NCBI GenBank assembly: GCA_014529385.2 | Contig: CM043943.1 | Location: forward strand, 153,365,092-153,429,091 | Length of the DNA stretch: 64,000 bases | Direction: 5' to 3' | From: Adiantum capillus-veneris | Taxonomy: Eukaryota > Streptophyta > Polypodiopsida > Polypodiales > Pteridaceae | Shown: positions 19,302-30,256 of the stretch, piece after piece | How the letters are laid out: each line of letters begins with the position of its first letter | Numbering within the stretch: position 1 is the stretch's first letter | The notes under the pieces: generated by a model | Databases searched by the model: none | What the model saw: the letters and a program-made list of their open reading frames with translations, nothing else | Told to the model about the DNA's origin: nothing | Program-made: the position numbers and the translations under genes

Positions 19302-20239
19302 TGTTTGTGGGTCGCCGCGATGGACGTCCATAGCATAGCTCTCAAGCATCAACAGAAAATTATCGATACAGGGGAAGCGACTCGGATGAGGCATGGAAAC
19401 TCACTAGGGTGTCAATCCTAATGAAGTGAACTCGAAGAGATGCAACTACTAACTCTACAAGCAAATCAATCGCACTAAAGCCAAGTAATCTGCCTATGTC
19501 CTTCTACACAGCTCTACAGTCATCACGCCCGTTCACCATGCAAATCATATCGGAATCACACAAAACTTGAAGGGAAGCTACAGGGGACTATCAGAAACAT
19601 ATCCTATCACTGTCACAGCATTCTGGAGAGGTACAACGATTGCGATTGTTCATCCCACAGTACACAAAAACAGTAAACGGATGATCCTAAAGGGTCGTTT
19701 TTAGGTCCCTAAAGCCTCTCCTAGGGTCAAAACAACATAAAATACGCATATAAACACTCAAAACAACGATTTAAGGCCTAACGGATGCGTCTGAAACCTT
19801 CACCGAATCTTGAATGCTTACACTTGAAAGAAAGAGCAGAGTAAGAGGAACACAATGCAAGTAACAAAACTAAATTTGGATTACCGTAGCCACAGAAGCG
19901 ATGATTACAAGTTGGAGCAAAGAGGTAGCTCTCTGTGCGTAATGCAATAGTCACTTATCTTCAAAAAATAATCTTCCTTTTCCCACTAACGTTAGTGTAT
20001 TATATACCTAGGGCTTTCTAAAGTGGCCGGCGGCCAACTTCTCATGGAACTTTACATACATCATTGGAAAAATTACATCTTTGACTCAGACTTGACATAG
20101 ACAATTGACATTAGGCTTTTACAGGGTTTGATGTATTAAACATCGGAAAAATAATGTGAGCATATCAAAACTTTGGCCGGATGACCCAACGGGCGCCTTG
20201 GCTAGGTGGGCACTTGTATGTTGTTATCACCTCCAAACA
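19302..20239 (-). repeat. T1 5' LTR (938 bp)
   Basis: The plus strand starts TGTTTGTGGG and ends CCTCCAAACA, so both ends carry TGTTT/AAACA inverted termini. The inner end abuts the tRNA-Asp primer site. Its GCCGCGATGGACGTC segment and GGGTGTCAA segment recur at the same place in the T2 LTR (52188 onward), showing common descent. It contains a degenerate palindrome copy at 19637-19648. Confidence 0.88.
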
Positions 20240-21990
20240 GTTGTGTAGCCATGGAATTGGTGGAACATGGGGTTACTTCTCAGATCGGTATCTTATCAAA
20301 AACATATCATTTTTTGGTTTTTTCAAGCATAGGTTCTGCTCTCGCTTGGGTGGTGATGTGATGTATACATTGAGTTGGGCTCTGTTTTTCTCATTACACT
20401 GCACTATCTGGTTTTATATGTTGGGACCATGGTTTGATAGGAACCCATTTATTACATGTGCGATTGTGATTGTGGTTGGGATATTTGGTATGGTGTTTCA
20501 TTGACCATGTGTAGGAGACCAGCCCGTACAGCTCGTGTTAATATGCATTGACTGGTTTACTCTAGCTTTTTTAGGCGACTTTTTTTTTTCATATACTATG
20601 TTGTACGCCAGTCAATGGGCTTGATTAGTTTTAGGAGGGTTGAAAACATCTAGGGTTGGCTTTTGAGGCTCTTGCAAAGTTAATGTCCTTAAAACTATGA
20701 AATATGCCACTTGTTGGCAGCTATTGTTTCGTTATGATTTGTAATTGGATACGACGTAGATTTTGGCTTGGGATTTTTTAAAAACCCATGTTGCCTGAGT
20801 TGATAAGGGGAGAGTTGGTATAATATACCCTTGATGGTTGTAGGCTAAAAACTATTGTGTAAGCATCATTACATACTCCCTGCCCAAAAGACACCAGTCA
20901 CATGTACTTTGGGTTTCTGATTGGGGGTTTCTGCATACTATATGTGTCATTCTCTTACTTTGGGTGGTTTTTTTTATATCAGATTATGGTTGGGGGCTGC
21001 TAGCGTAATAATGATATCACCTTTTGGGTTATTGTACTCCTCACTGGGTTTCTGATCATATTGCAAGATTTTTATGGTTTTTTCACATTAGGCACGTATA
21101 CAGTACACTTGTTGATACAATCTCTGGGGTTTTTTGGAGGGATTTTTTGATACCTCTTGTTCAATCTAGTCTGGATGATTTGTTTTTTATATGCTTAGCT
21201 GAGTTTGGTACCTAAAACCAAACAAGAGACATATATAATTCTACTTGAGAGGGTTGTATTCAATGTTGAAGGTTAGGCTACTATGGATCGCCTGATGCCT
21301 TTTTTGATGGAGGCGGTAAGAGGGATATTGTGTATGCTTGATTGATGTAAAAGAATTGTTGAACTGATTTTTCTACATTAAGAAACTGCAGGACAACCTT
21401 GCAAAAAGTTTATGGTGTGATATGATTGAGATATAGGTGCAAAAAAAATTTGGGCTGATAATGTTATTATTCTGGACACTTGGATTGGAAGGGGTGGTGG
21501 CCTTTCGATCAGAATGATATGTATATTGATATCTATTTAAGGTCTAATAAAAATAGGGCTATATAAAAAACTTACATATAACCTACTACTACCAAAAAGG
21601 ATAATGACCTTTTTAGAAGCATTAAAATGAAGTTAAAAAAACACACACCTTGTCCTTTACAAAACTGGAATACACGTACACTTTGAACAATTGTTTTAAG
21701 TTAAAAAAGTTGTAAGCTCGACATGGATAACAACTAATATAGTCCGCTGTCACCTGTAAGCATTCAAGGCTAACGTATTTGTTGTCTTGTTTGGATGGAT
21801 GTAGGTGAGGACTCTATTTTTTCTCAGATTTTTTTTTGGCTTAAAGCAAATATACGTCCTTGACATACCAGGCTCTTGCCATTTCATGGAACATACATTT
21901 TAAATCGACCATTGTACTTCTACACTAGGATGAAACCTCATTCTTATAACAATGTACAAAAATAGTTCTAAGTTAGACCAAAATTATATG
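20240..21990 (+). repeat. Repeat family R, copy D
   Basis: TAGCCATGGAATTGGTGGAACATGGGG at the start parallels CTATGGAGTTGGTTGAACATGG in copies A (31850) and B (44110). The end (ATGGATAACAACTAATA, TTGTTGTCTTGTTTGGATGGATG) parallels 32890-33000 and 45160-45260. No ORF with a domain is present; the 107-codon frame at 20181-20504 has no match I recognise. The first part of the family is missing because T1 abuts it. Confidence 0.7.
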
Positions 21991-24635
21991 CAAAAAAACC
22001 CATCAATTCCTCATTGCAATGCCCAAATTGCAAGCTCGATCAAGCATAAACAAATGCATGCATGCTCGATTTCTCAAAATCAATCTTAATTTTTCCTAAT
22101 CAAGTAATGCACACACTCCCAAATTAAGTACAAAAATCCAAATTAAGCTCAATTGGCAATGCAATTAGGCCTATCCCTAATGCTTGCACACACATTTTAT
22201 GCATATTCCTCAATCAAAAAGCATTTGGGTGCCCCAATTGACCATCAATCATTATATCAAGTGGTCTTAAAACTGGCACATACACTTAATCTTTGCCCAA
22301 TTTCTTGGCAAATAGGCATATGATGCTCTTTGATAGCAAGTGTATACTTACACAAAAAACTGAGAGAGATAATGCTTCTACATAAGCAAATTTTCAGTTT
22401 TTACCTCTCATGTATGATTTAAAGTTGATTAATTTCTAGCTCAAACGAAATGTACAAACCACGAGCTAGAAATAATGCAATTTTGAATGGAAATCAAGTG
22501 GTTCTTGAAAGACAAATTTTACATTTCTAAAGCTCTCCAAAAAAGTTGGCTAACAACTTGCTCACATGAAATTTTACAATTTAAGAGCAATCTATGAGCT
22601 AGAGATGAGTGCAACTTGTTGGAATGAAAGTGAACGGCTCTAAATAGCCAAGTTTTGCAATATATTGCAATGCCAACTCCCGTCATAGATCAATGAAATC
22701 TCATATTCCCACAACCCTTAAAAAAAGACTCGATCATTAGTGCTCTTAAGCCTGTTCAACACAAGCATAAATGATCAACTATAACCCCAAAAGTTTAATG
22801 CTACCACATGGTCATTCCTAGATCAATTTTCTTGCTATGTGGGGGTTTTGCATTCACAGCAAGCACTATAATGCAACCAGCAATACCAAGCTCAAGTTCT
22901 GATGCACACTCTCCACCAAAACATGAATGCATCATCAATGTAACTCTCAAATGAAGCCCATATGCATTCCCAAAAGATTTTTTTCATTTAGTACAATGAG
23001 GGATTTTCTAAATGAAGCCAAGCATTAGGTCATGCGTAAGCCAAAAATATTTGTGCAATGACATTGATTATGCATGGAAATTCTCACAAAATTAACACGC
23101 ACAATTCATGCTTTGCTTGCTTGTTGTCGTGTAGCCATTTTGACATACAAAGTAGAAGTAAGAAAACAACATTGTTCAAGGAATGCACACAAAATGAGTA
23201 ATTTTGCACTCATGAATCAACTTTATGATTGCTGATAAAATGGATAACGTCATCAAAAAAAGATCTTCATATTTAAACTTTGTTCATGAGTGCCCAATCA
23301 AGGCTCATATGCCTATCGATGCTTGCAAATGCTAGCCATAACAACAAAAAATAAACTCCATGCAGGTAGATCCCTTTAATGCAAGATTGCTAAGTAGTCA
23401 GATTGTCAATCATTTTTAAAAATTTCATCTTGCTTCATTTATGTGAGAGGAGTTTCATGAATTTTTGATCAATTCCCAAGTCCCTTTGAACACATTGACT
23501 AAGTGTAAACCAAGGAAACTCAATAGACTTTTTTTTCTTTTTTTGATCAGTGGTCTTGAGATTATGACTTACTCAACGTCAACGAGTGTTCATGACTTAG
23601 GTTTTTAGGGAAAAGCGGGTGATCCTGTGGGAATCACCTCCTTTGCTTTTAATACTAAGAGAAACTTCTTTTAAATAAATAAATAAATAAATAAAAATTA
23701 TGAGCTGTCGGTAGCCTGAGTGGGCAACAAAGAACGAAGCAGGAAGTTGAGAGAGAGGTTGACGATGGGTGTGGGCCAGTGAGTTTTGGTGACTTGCGAG
23801 TAGAACGATTGGAAAGTAAGCGATGATAGTCAAAACAATCCATGAGCGAGGTGATGAACTGCGGGGAAGGGAAGCCAATGTAGACCAGTGCACTACTAAT
23901 CGACTACATGGGTGTTGGTAGCTCGCAAGTCTTCAGAGGGCCGGAAGCAAGACCTATAGTGTGGAACTCTGAAACGCTGTCATAGCGGCCATGTGGGTAG
24001 CAGTACTCGGACGAGATATAGGAAGAGAGAGGCCGAGAGTGGGGATGCAACCTGCATCTCGCATCTAATGACTCATGGCCGATGACTTGAGGTTGGCCAT
24101 ACTCAAAATTGAATGTGTGTGTTGGTTGAAGATGCGCCATAAATTGGCACAACATCCAATAGCTAACCGACTTACATATGGACAATGTGTGCTCAGTCAA
24201 TAGTGAGCAAAGCACGGACTCAAAACAGGATGAGAATCATGGGATTGGGTAAAGTGTGTGTGGTAGCGAGCCAGGTGGTGAGATAAGGAGTTAATGAGAT
24301 GTGGGGTAAATAGGGGGGATTGGGTCCATTGGGTACTAGAGGTGTGTGTTTTCGTTTTCCATAATCGGCAGTGTTCTCGATAGCAATGGCTTATGGTTTT
24401 TTTTCTTTTGAAAAAAACAAACCACGCTAAGGAGATGTTCTCACACTAGAGTCAGTAACATGTGTGTCCTTTTGAGCTTGTGTCCTTGGTTAGTACCAAA
24501 AGATATTGAGAGTGGTCATGGCCATCTACTCAAAGAGAGAGGGAGAGAGTCTTTGTCAGAGAGGTATACAAGGCTTCTTCCCTATTGCGTTGGTTTTATG
24601 AAGAGCATCTCATGTGTGTTCAGTAAAAGACAAAG
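21991..24635. other. Unrecognised AT-rich intergenic sequence
   Basis: 2.6 kb without a supported gene. Part of it (22000-23300) is rich in direct CAAGCTCGA, AATGCA and CAATTT phrases and looks like an old degraded repeat. A (TAAA)n run sits near 23674-23694. Minus-strand frames of 98-103 codons near 23.6-24.2 kb have no motif and a composition like random sequence. Confidence 0.55.
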
Positions 24636-24990
24636 TGTAATGGAAATGGCCTATGAACTTTGAGAATAGCGGAGTTAAGAAAATTAGAGTGAGCATTTTT
24701 GTGAGATTACTTTGAGAATATGGAGGGTGAACTTAATTGATGGTAGCAACATAAACATAGTAGGTAATTAACTTGGCATGAACAATACTTTTGCAAGAGA
24801 GAGAGTATTAGAGAACATGACAATAGATGAGGACTGGATTTACTTGGAGCCGGTCCCCCCTCCAAAAGGCGTTTGTATTATAGATTCTCCCATCAAGAGA
24901 AACTTTATTATAGTACAATCTTTGTGTTCCTTGTGACCTTGGTGATGCTATGAAGATGGAAAGCTTCGTGCATCACGAGCTTAACATAAA
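24636..24990 (-). repeat. LTR S copy 2, left half, split by CACTA insertion
   Basis: It starts TGTAATGGAAATGGCC like the solo LTR at 5862 and follows it base for base with modest divergence to 24990. There the CACTA element begins. The LTR resumes at 29882 after the duplicated AAA. Confidence 0.88.
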
Positions 24991-25145
24991 CACTACAACA
25001 CAACATGGAGATATCGACGCGCGTATATCGATGAAATTAGCGGGCATCGTTATACGCGTCGATATACGCGTCTCAATGTACGTCGATATACGCGTGGAAA
25101 GGCTTTACTTCCCACGCGTATATCGACGCCTATAGCGATGCAAAA
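24991..25145 (+). repeat. CACTA left terminus and subterminal repeats
   Basis: Within 120 bases of the end, TCGATATACGCGT or its reverse complement occurs about five times. Two copies form a perfect 17-bp inverted repeat (25081-25097 with 25112-25128, loop 14 bases). In En/Spm such subterminal motifs bind the TnpA protein, which brings the ends together. Confidence 0.9.
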
Positions 25146-25273
25146 AAAAAAAGGGAAAAAATAGCGAAACCCGTGAGCAGAAGGGGCCATTTTCGCCTGC
25201 GCTCTGCTCAAATCTTGGCCTCCACCTGCTGTGCATGTATTATGCCCCCCCCCAACCCCTCTCTCTCTCTACA

Positions 25274-25276
<3 letters not shown>

Positions 25277-25329
<53 letters not shown>

Positions 25330-25369
25330 GGGAGAGAGAGAGAGAGAGCGGTGTGTGTGTGTGTGTGTA

Positions 25370-25427
<58 letters not shown>

Positions 25428-25592
25428 GTGTGTGTGTGTGTAGGAAAGAGAGAGAGAGAGAGGTGTGTGTGTGTGTAGGAAAGAGAGAGAGAGAGAGAGC
25501 GGTGTGTGTGTGTGTAGGAAAGAGAGAGAGAGAGAGGTGTGTGTGTGTGTGTGTAGGAAAGAGAGAGAGAGAGAGAGCGGTGTGTGTGTGTA

Positions 25593-25648
<56 letters not shown>

Positions 25649-25667
25649 GTGTGTGTGTGTGTGTATA

Positions 25668-25723
<56 letters not shown>

Positions 25724-25738
25724 GTGTGTGTGTAGGTA

Positions 25739-25793
<55 letters not shown>

Positions 25794-25797
25794 AATG
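25277..25797. repeat. Long compound (GT)n/(GA)n microsatellite in the CACTA element
   Basis: Alternating blocks of GT and GA dinucleotides joined by repeated GTAGGAAAGAGAG linkers form a higher-order tandem unit of about 50-110 bases repeated about eight times. The 166-codon frame across it (Cys-Val and Arg-Glu repeats) is an artefact. Confidence 0.97.
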
Positions 25798-26219
25798 TAT
25801 GCTTAAGAAATTAAAATTAAAGAAAAATAATTAAAGAGAGAAATGAAATGAAATGTTATATTAACGTCTTCGAAAGGCCAAAGTGACCTATGAGACATGA
25901 GACAAGAAAGTTACAATGTGATGGATTTGATACAAAGTTAGAGTAAGAAGATGACAAAATAAAATATTATGGAATCCTAAACTGCTGGGTATGGACTAAA
26001 CGGTTAAACCAGCTAGCTGGGATAGGTAGATCATAGGAGATCCAGCAGCCGTCGCTGGCGGATCTCATCAATCTCCTCTATGGTCAGTAGTCTGACCGGG
26101 CGTTATGCATGTCGAGCCAAAGTGACCTAGCTAGATCCTCTGATGCAGCCTCTGTCGATGTTGTGTAGTCCTCCGCAGTCGTGGACGTCTAGATCTCCCT
26201 AGCTCAGTCGCTCGTTCGA

Positions 26220-26314
26220 TCAGTAGAGAGATAGGGAAGTAGAGAGCGAGAGAGAGAGAGAGAGGTAAGTAGAGAGAGAGAGAGATAGGAAATAGAGAGA
26301 TAGAGAAAGAGAGT

Positions 26315-26345
<31 letters not shown>

Positions 26346-26520
26346 AGAGAGAGAGAGAGAGAGAGAGAGAGGTAGGGAAGTGAAGAGCGAGACAGAGAGA
26401 GAGATAGGAAAATAAGGAAATAGAGAGAGAAAGAGAGATAGCGAGAGCGAGATCGAGAGAGAGAGAGAAAGAGAGATAGTGAGAGTGAGATCGAGAGAGA
26501 AAGAGAGATCGAGATCGCTT
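26220..26520. repeat. GA-rich low-complexity block with (TA)n core
   Basis: GA-dinucleotide-rich sequence with a (TA) run at about 26313-26342. A second AT run lies at about 26960-27008, just upstream of the transposase remnant. Serine- and leucine-rich frames on the minus strand are artefacts. Confidence 0.95.
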
Positions 26521-26961
26521 TTTTGAGCAAGAACCATGCAAGGCTTCTGAATCTTTCTCAAGTTGCTCATGCATCTCCACACTATCTTCTGGCTTGGACA
26601 TGGAGGCCCCGTCCGATTTACAATCAGGTAGAAAACTTTCATTGGGCTGAGAACTTCCATGGCTTGTGCTTTCATCAAGTGCGGCATTGCAAAGCTTTCT
26701 CTGACAGGCTACCTCGGAATGGAGGTAGGTGGGTTCGTAGACAGAGAAGAAACTATGGAACTAAAAGAGGCAAAGGGGTTTTGTCTGCTACATGCATTTC
26801 CATGTACACGTGGGAGTGCACGTATGTGTCTACCCATATAGGATTTGACCAATAAAGACGAGATTTTGACTCGGTGGTCCTGATCTCTGTACACCTCTGG
26901 ACCGAGGTGTATGGAGATTGGGCAAGACTAGAGAATGCGAGGTAGTTTACATTGTGAGGAG

Positions 26962-27008
<47 letters not shown>

Positions 27009-27034
27009 TAAAACAACATTCATAATCATTGTAA

Positions 27035-27838
27035 ATGGCAACGTCATCAACTAACATGGAGGAAAAGATTGCATGTTGGTGCACGCTCTGCAAGTATCAA
27101 ATCCTACGCAAGCGTAGGATATGTAATGAGCATGTGCACAAGTACGGAGAGTTTGCTAGAGAAACTGTACAGAATCTGCGATACGACTCCTACGGAATGG
27201 GCATTGATTTCCGCGACATAGCACCTACATCTGAGAGAGAGAGAAAAAAGATTATGCGTGAAGGTCCGACCAATATAGAGCCACGGATGGAAGCAGAAAA
27301 GGGCTTACAGACAGAAGACGACGGCATGGAGGAGATGCTGGATGCCTTCTTCCAGACAAGCGAGGAGAACGCGAACGAAGCAGCACTAGAAGCCGTGCGC
27401 CTATCTCCTGAAGACATGTTGAGGAAGTTGGCACGTCAACCAATCTATGAAGGCACCAAAATATCTGTGCTTCGTACTTGTCTGGCGTTTTTGAATCTTT
27501 AGTCAGTGTACGGGCGGTCAGATGCAAGCGTCACTGCTTTGTTTAGGTACGTAATTTACAAAAGAGATTTTCCGATTGCAATGGTGATGTGCTCGGAGAG
27601 CTTTTTAATTTAATGTGGCTTAAACAGGTTATTGTGGGAGCAACTTCTCCCGGCTGGCAATGAAATGCCCCTCTCTAGGCCAGACGCAAAGCAACTTCTG
27701 ACCTCAGTTGGCTTGGACTACAACAAGATTCATGCATGTCCAAATGATTGCATTCTTTTTCGCAATGAATTCGCAGATTGTTTGTCATGTCCTAAGTGCG
27801 GAGCAATGCGCTACAAACAAGATGCAGTTGGCGAGACA
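27035..27838 (+). pseudogene. CACTA transposase (TNP2/TnpD-type), N-terminal remnant
   Basis: The frame from Met 27035 (155 codons) has a Cys-rich start (CWCTLCKY) like the transposase-associated domain. It then runs to LRTCLAFLNL and a TAG where TNP2 proteins usually continue. After a probable intron (GTACGT near 27546 to ...AAACAG near 27628), the frame at 27632 reads LLPAGNEMPLSRPDAKQLL and GLDYNKIHACPNDCILF, then CLSCPKCGAMRYK. These are the most conserved part of the TNP2 family, with its Cys pairs. The catalytic part that should follow is absent. The internal stop and deletion make it non-functional. Confidence 0.88.
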
Positions 27839-27889
27839 GTGCTAGCTAAATTTTACTTTCTGACGCTTTATTTTACTTTCTTTGTGCAG

Positions 27890-29033
27890 GACTTTAGTAT
27901 GGCAGACGAGATTCCAGATCCCGCTTCCATGAGTGCAGATGCATTCATGGGCTTCGTTACACGGATGACGCCTGCTCAGATGGTAGAGGCTTCTCAGTAC
28001 TGGGTAGCCAGAGGCACGGGTACTACACCTCCGGGCTTCACACTCGAGGGACCGACGCCTAGGGGGGGACGCCTACGGGTTTCAGGACGCCTATGGGTAC
28101 GACGCCTTCTTCTCCCATCATGATCGCTTCGACACCTAGGGGTGGGGCAGAGGCGGGTACGTCCTCATCTCCGCAGCACAGGCGCACTCGCCGATCTCGA
28201 CGATCGTCAGGTAGAGGTGGTGGTTGCTGTGGAGGAGGGTCCACAGATGCTTCGACCCCTCCTCGCTCACGACCCCCGTCTTACCCAGGCACACCTCTCG
28301 ACACACCTCTTGGCACACCTCGGACACCTTGGGGGGCACACGATCCTAGTGCCTCCAAGCTCTATACTATACGGGGAGATGGTTCTGTTAACATGGATAG
28401 AGTCGGGACTGAGATGCGACAGCGGATTCGCCAGCTCGTGGAGCTACAATTTTCGACCAGCATTCTGAGGTCTTGGGATCAGCAAGACAAGGAAAAAGTC
28501 ACTTACATAGTGGAGACCATCCTGAGAGAGTACCAGCCTGCTCCGGGTTCTTCCGTTGTTTCGGCGCAGTGGATCAAGGGTGTTGCACGGGACACCATCA
28601 AACATCGACGAGATGCAGCTCGGAAGGCTTTCAGGACCGGCTCGCTGAAGCCTTTGGGCATCCCACACTAGACGTGGCTGCAGATCAGGGAGGATGAGCG
28701 GACAACGGCCACGCGGTTCAGACAGCAGCGTGAGGCCGCGCAGGTACGACAGATGACTAGGGGGATATCTCATCTTGGCAGCGGAGGCTTCGACACCTTT
28801 CGCTATGAGTTTGTGAGTTTCTAATCCAATCTTAACTATGGCGTTTTTTAAAACGCGATGAATCATGTATTCTTATTACTTTGATTTTTGTATAAATGCA
28901 GAATCTTGCGATGCATCGAGCTCCATCACGCGAGGAGGAGTCAGATGGATATCGCAGAGGTATCTATGAAGTACTGAATGATCTTGAAGCTTCAGGAGAG
29001 CCTGTAGACTGGGAGGCCTTACAGTCTCGCTGA
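27890..29033 (+). pseudogene. CACTA second gene, Transposase_24 / TnpA-like
   Basis: Just after a 3' splice-like TTTGTGCAG (27881-27889) an ORF starts MADEIPDPASMSADAFMGFV. A frameshift near 28060 leads to the frame at 28093, with a Pro/Ser/Arg-rich linker and then a helical domain (LRSWDQQDKEKVTYIVETIL, SAQWIKGVARDTIKHRRDAA). After one TAG at 28669 it continues with WLQIREDERTTATRFRQQRE and GSGGFDTFRYEF. A GT...AG intron (about 28813-28901) leads to a last exon ending DWEALQSR at 29033. The W..I......F...RE....R...H..GS..F pattern fits the plant Transposase_24 family. TnpA-like proteins bind subterminal repeats. Confidence 0.75.
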
Positions 29034-29219
29034 TCGCTTGAGGTGAGACGTTAATATGTGTGAGTTGATTTAATTAAGTCAGTATATGTAAAGTAATATC
29101 AATACTAATTTTGTGAGTTGTCCTATGTGCAGGTTGCGACGCCTAGTCATTAGTGGACCATATTTCATCTATATGCTTTGTGAGACACATACACGCTTTT
29201 GTGTCTCTTTTTTTGTACA

Positions 29220-29465
29220 AACAGTTAGTGTTCAGACAGTTATTGTTTCCCTTATGGTTATGATTATTGTCATTGTCATTGTATAGACAGTTATTGTTTC
29301 TCTTTCTGGTTATTGTTAATTTTGTTTATGGTTATGGTTATCTGCATTATGGTTTTGATCAAAGTGGTTATAGCCGGTTATGGTTTTAAGTTATGGTTAT
29401 GCTTTTAAGTTATGGTTATGGTTCGTTATGGTTATGCTTTTAAGTTATGGCTATGCTTTTCAGTT
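29220..29465. repeat. Degenerate TTATGG tandem array
   Basis: GGTTATGGTTATG, GTTATGGTTTTAAGTTATGG and similar phrases repeat over about 240 bases in the CACTA right half, downstream of the last exon. Units are 6-7 bases with a 20-30 base higher-order repeat. Confidence 0.8.
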
Positions 29466-29739
29466 GGTACGGTTGTCTTTCATTGGCCTTAAATCTCATG
29501 TGAGATCCTACATGGATAGCATGTAGGAGGCGTATACATGATATGGTTTTTTTTGAAAAGTTTATGTAAAAACAAAGGGAACTCTGCCGAAATTTCTGCT
29601 CGTGGGAGCATGGTTGATATTTTGGTGATGCTCGCTTTCTTGGGCAGAGGGCAGGAAGTCTGACTGTGGCTGTGTCCATCTTTTAATTGGGCACAGGCCA
29701 GGCTACCTGCCCTCTGCCCAAGAAATTTTTTTTCTGCTA

Positions 29740-29881
29740 TGGTCGTCGCTATATGCGTCGCTATGCCCGTTGCTATCCGCGTCGCTAATAGCGACTGGTT
29801 TCACAGCGACGCGTATAGCGACGCGCATAGCGACGGGCATCGTCGATATATGCATCAATAACACCTGTTTTTGTTGTAGTG
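29740..29881 (+). repeat. CACTA right subterminal repeats and terminus
   Basis: About eight copies of GCGTCGCTAT or its complement lie within 120 bases. The two arms (about 29746-29790 and 29805-29855) form a large imperfect inverted repeat. The end is TGTTGTAGTG at 29872-29881. The motif differs from the left end (GCGTCGCTAT versus GCGTCGATATA), but both share GCGTCG. Confidence 0.9.
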
Positions 29882-30221
29882 AAACTTTGCAAAAAGTATT
29901 AACTATCTCAAGCCTCAGTCCCAAGGCCTCAAACACCTTCGAAGGTGGAGAGAGCTAGCGGGGAATGAGGGTAGGGAAGAGGAAGAAGAACATTCCATAG
30001 GAGAAAGAAATAGTTCCTCACTTATCATCACTCTTCTTGCTTAGAATAACATAATAGCATAGTAATGAAGATGAAGAAGATGGCAAGCTTAAGCATTGAA
30101 GTATGGCTCTTGGTTGGATTTGCATTCCATAGCCAAGAGTGTTGGTGTAGGCTCTCCACTTCTCAATAAACTTGGAGAAGGAGACGGAGCTCTTGCATTT
30201 TTCACTCCACACAATGAGAGA

Positions 30222-30256
<35 letters not shown>

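Larger units (their letters stand above)
9707..20239 (-). mobile_element. T1: non-autonomous gypsy-type LTR retrotransposon with gag, protease and WxPK module
   Basis: Minus-strand order: 5' LTR (20239-19302), tRNA-Asp primer site (19300-19284), 2-kb leader with palindromic repeats, gag in two frames (17225-14812), protease ORF (14808-12925), protease-like domain (12924-12520), WxPK-repeat domain (12519-11368), 1.2-kb 3' region, polypurine tract, and 3' LTR segment (10138-9707). No RT, RNase H or integrase motif occurs anywhere, so it must depend on another element. The comparable 430 bases of the two LTRs differ at about 15 positions by eye, so it is fairly young. The 3' LTR is incomplete and no target duplication could be confirmed. 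Confidence 0.85.
24991..29881 (+). mobile_element. Complete 4.9-kb CACTA (En/Spm) transposon, deletion derivative
   Basis: The ends are CACTACAACA at 24991 and TGTTGTAGTG at 29881, a perfect 10-bp terminal inverted repeat of the CACTA superfamily. It is flanked by a 3-bp target duplication AAA (24988-24990 and 29882-29884). The host LTR reads through cleanly when it is removed. Inside are GCGTATA/CGACGC-rich subterminal repeats, a truncated transposase gene and a second En/Spm-type gene. Most of the transposase (TnpD-like) catalytic region is missing, so the copy needs an autonomous partner. Confidence 0.95.

Noticed and set aside
20181-20504. 107-codon hydrophobic ORF
   Set aside because: It starts inside the T1 LTR and continues into repeat R, so it spans an insertion junction and cannot be an original gene.
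23597-24215. Two minus-strand ORFs near 100 codons
   Set aside because: No domain, no plausible start context and composition like intergenic DNA; no sign of exons nearby.
25173-25735. 166-codon ORF with CVCVCV and RERERE blocks
   Set aside because: Entirely within the compound GT/GA microsatellite.
26204-26687. Leu/Ser-rich minus-strand ORFs resembling membrane segments
   Set aside because: They read through GA and TA repeats; the hydrophobic pattern is a composition artefact.
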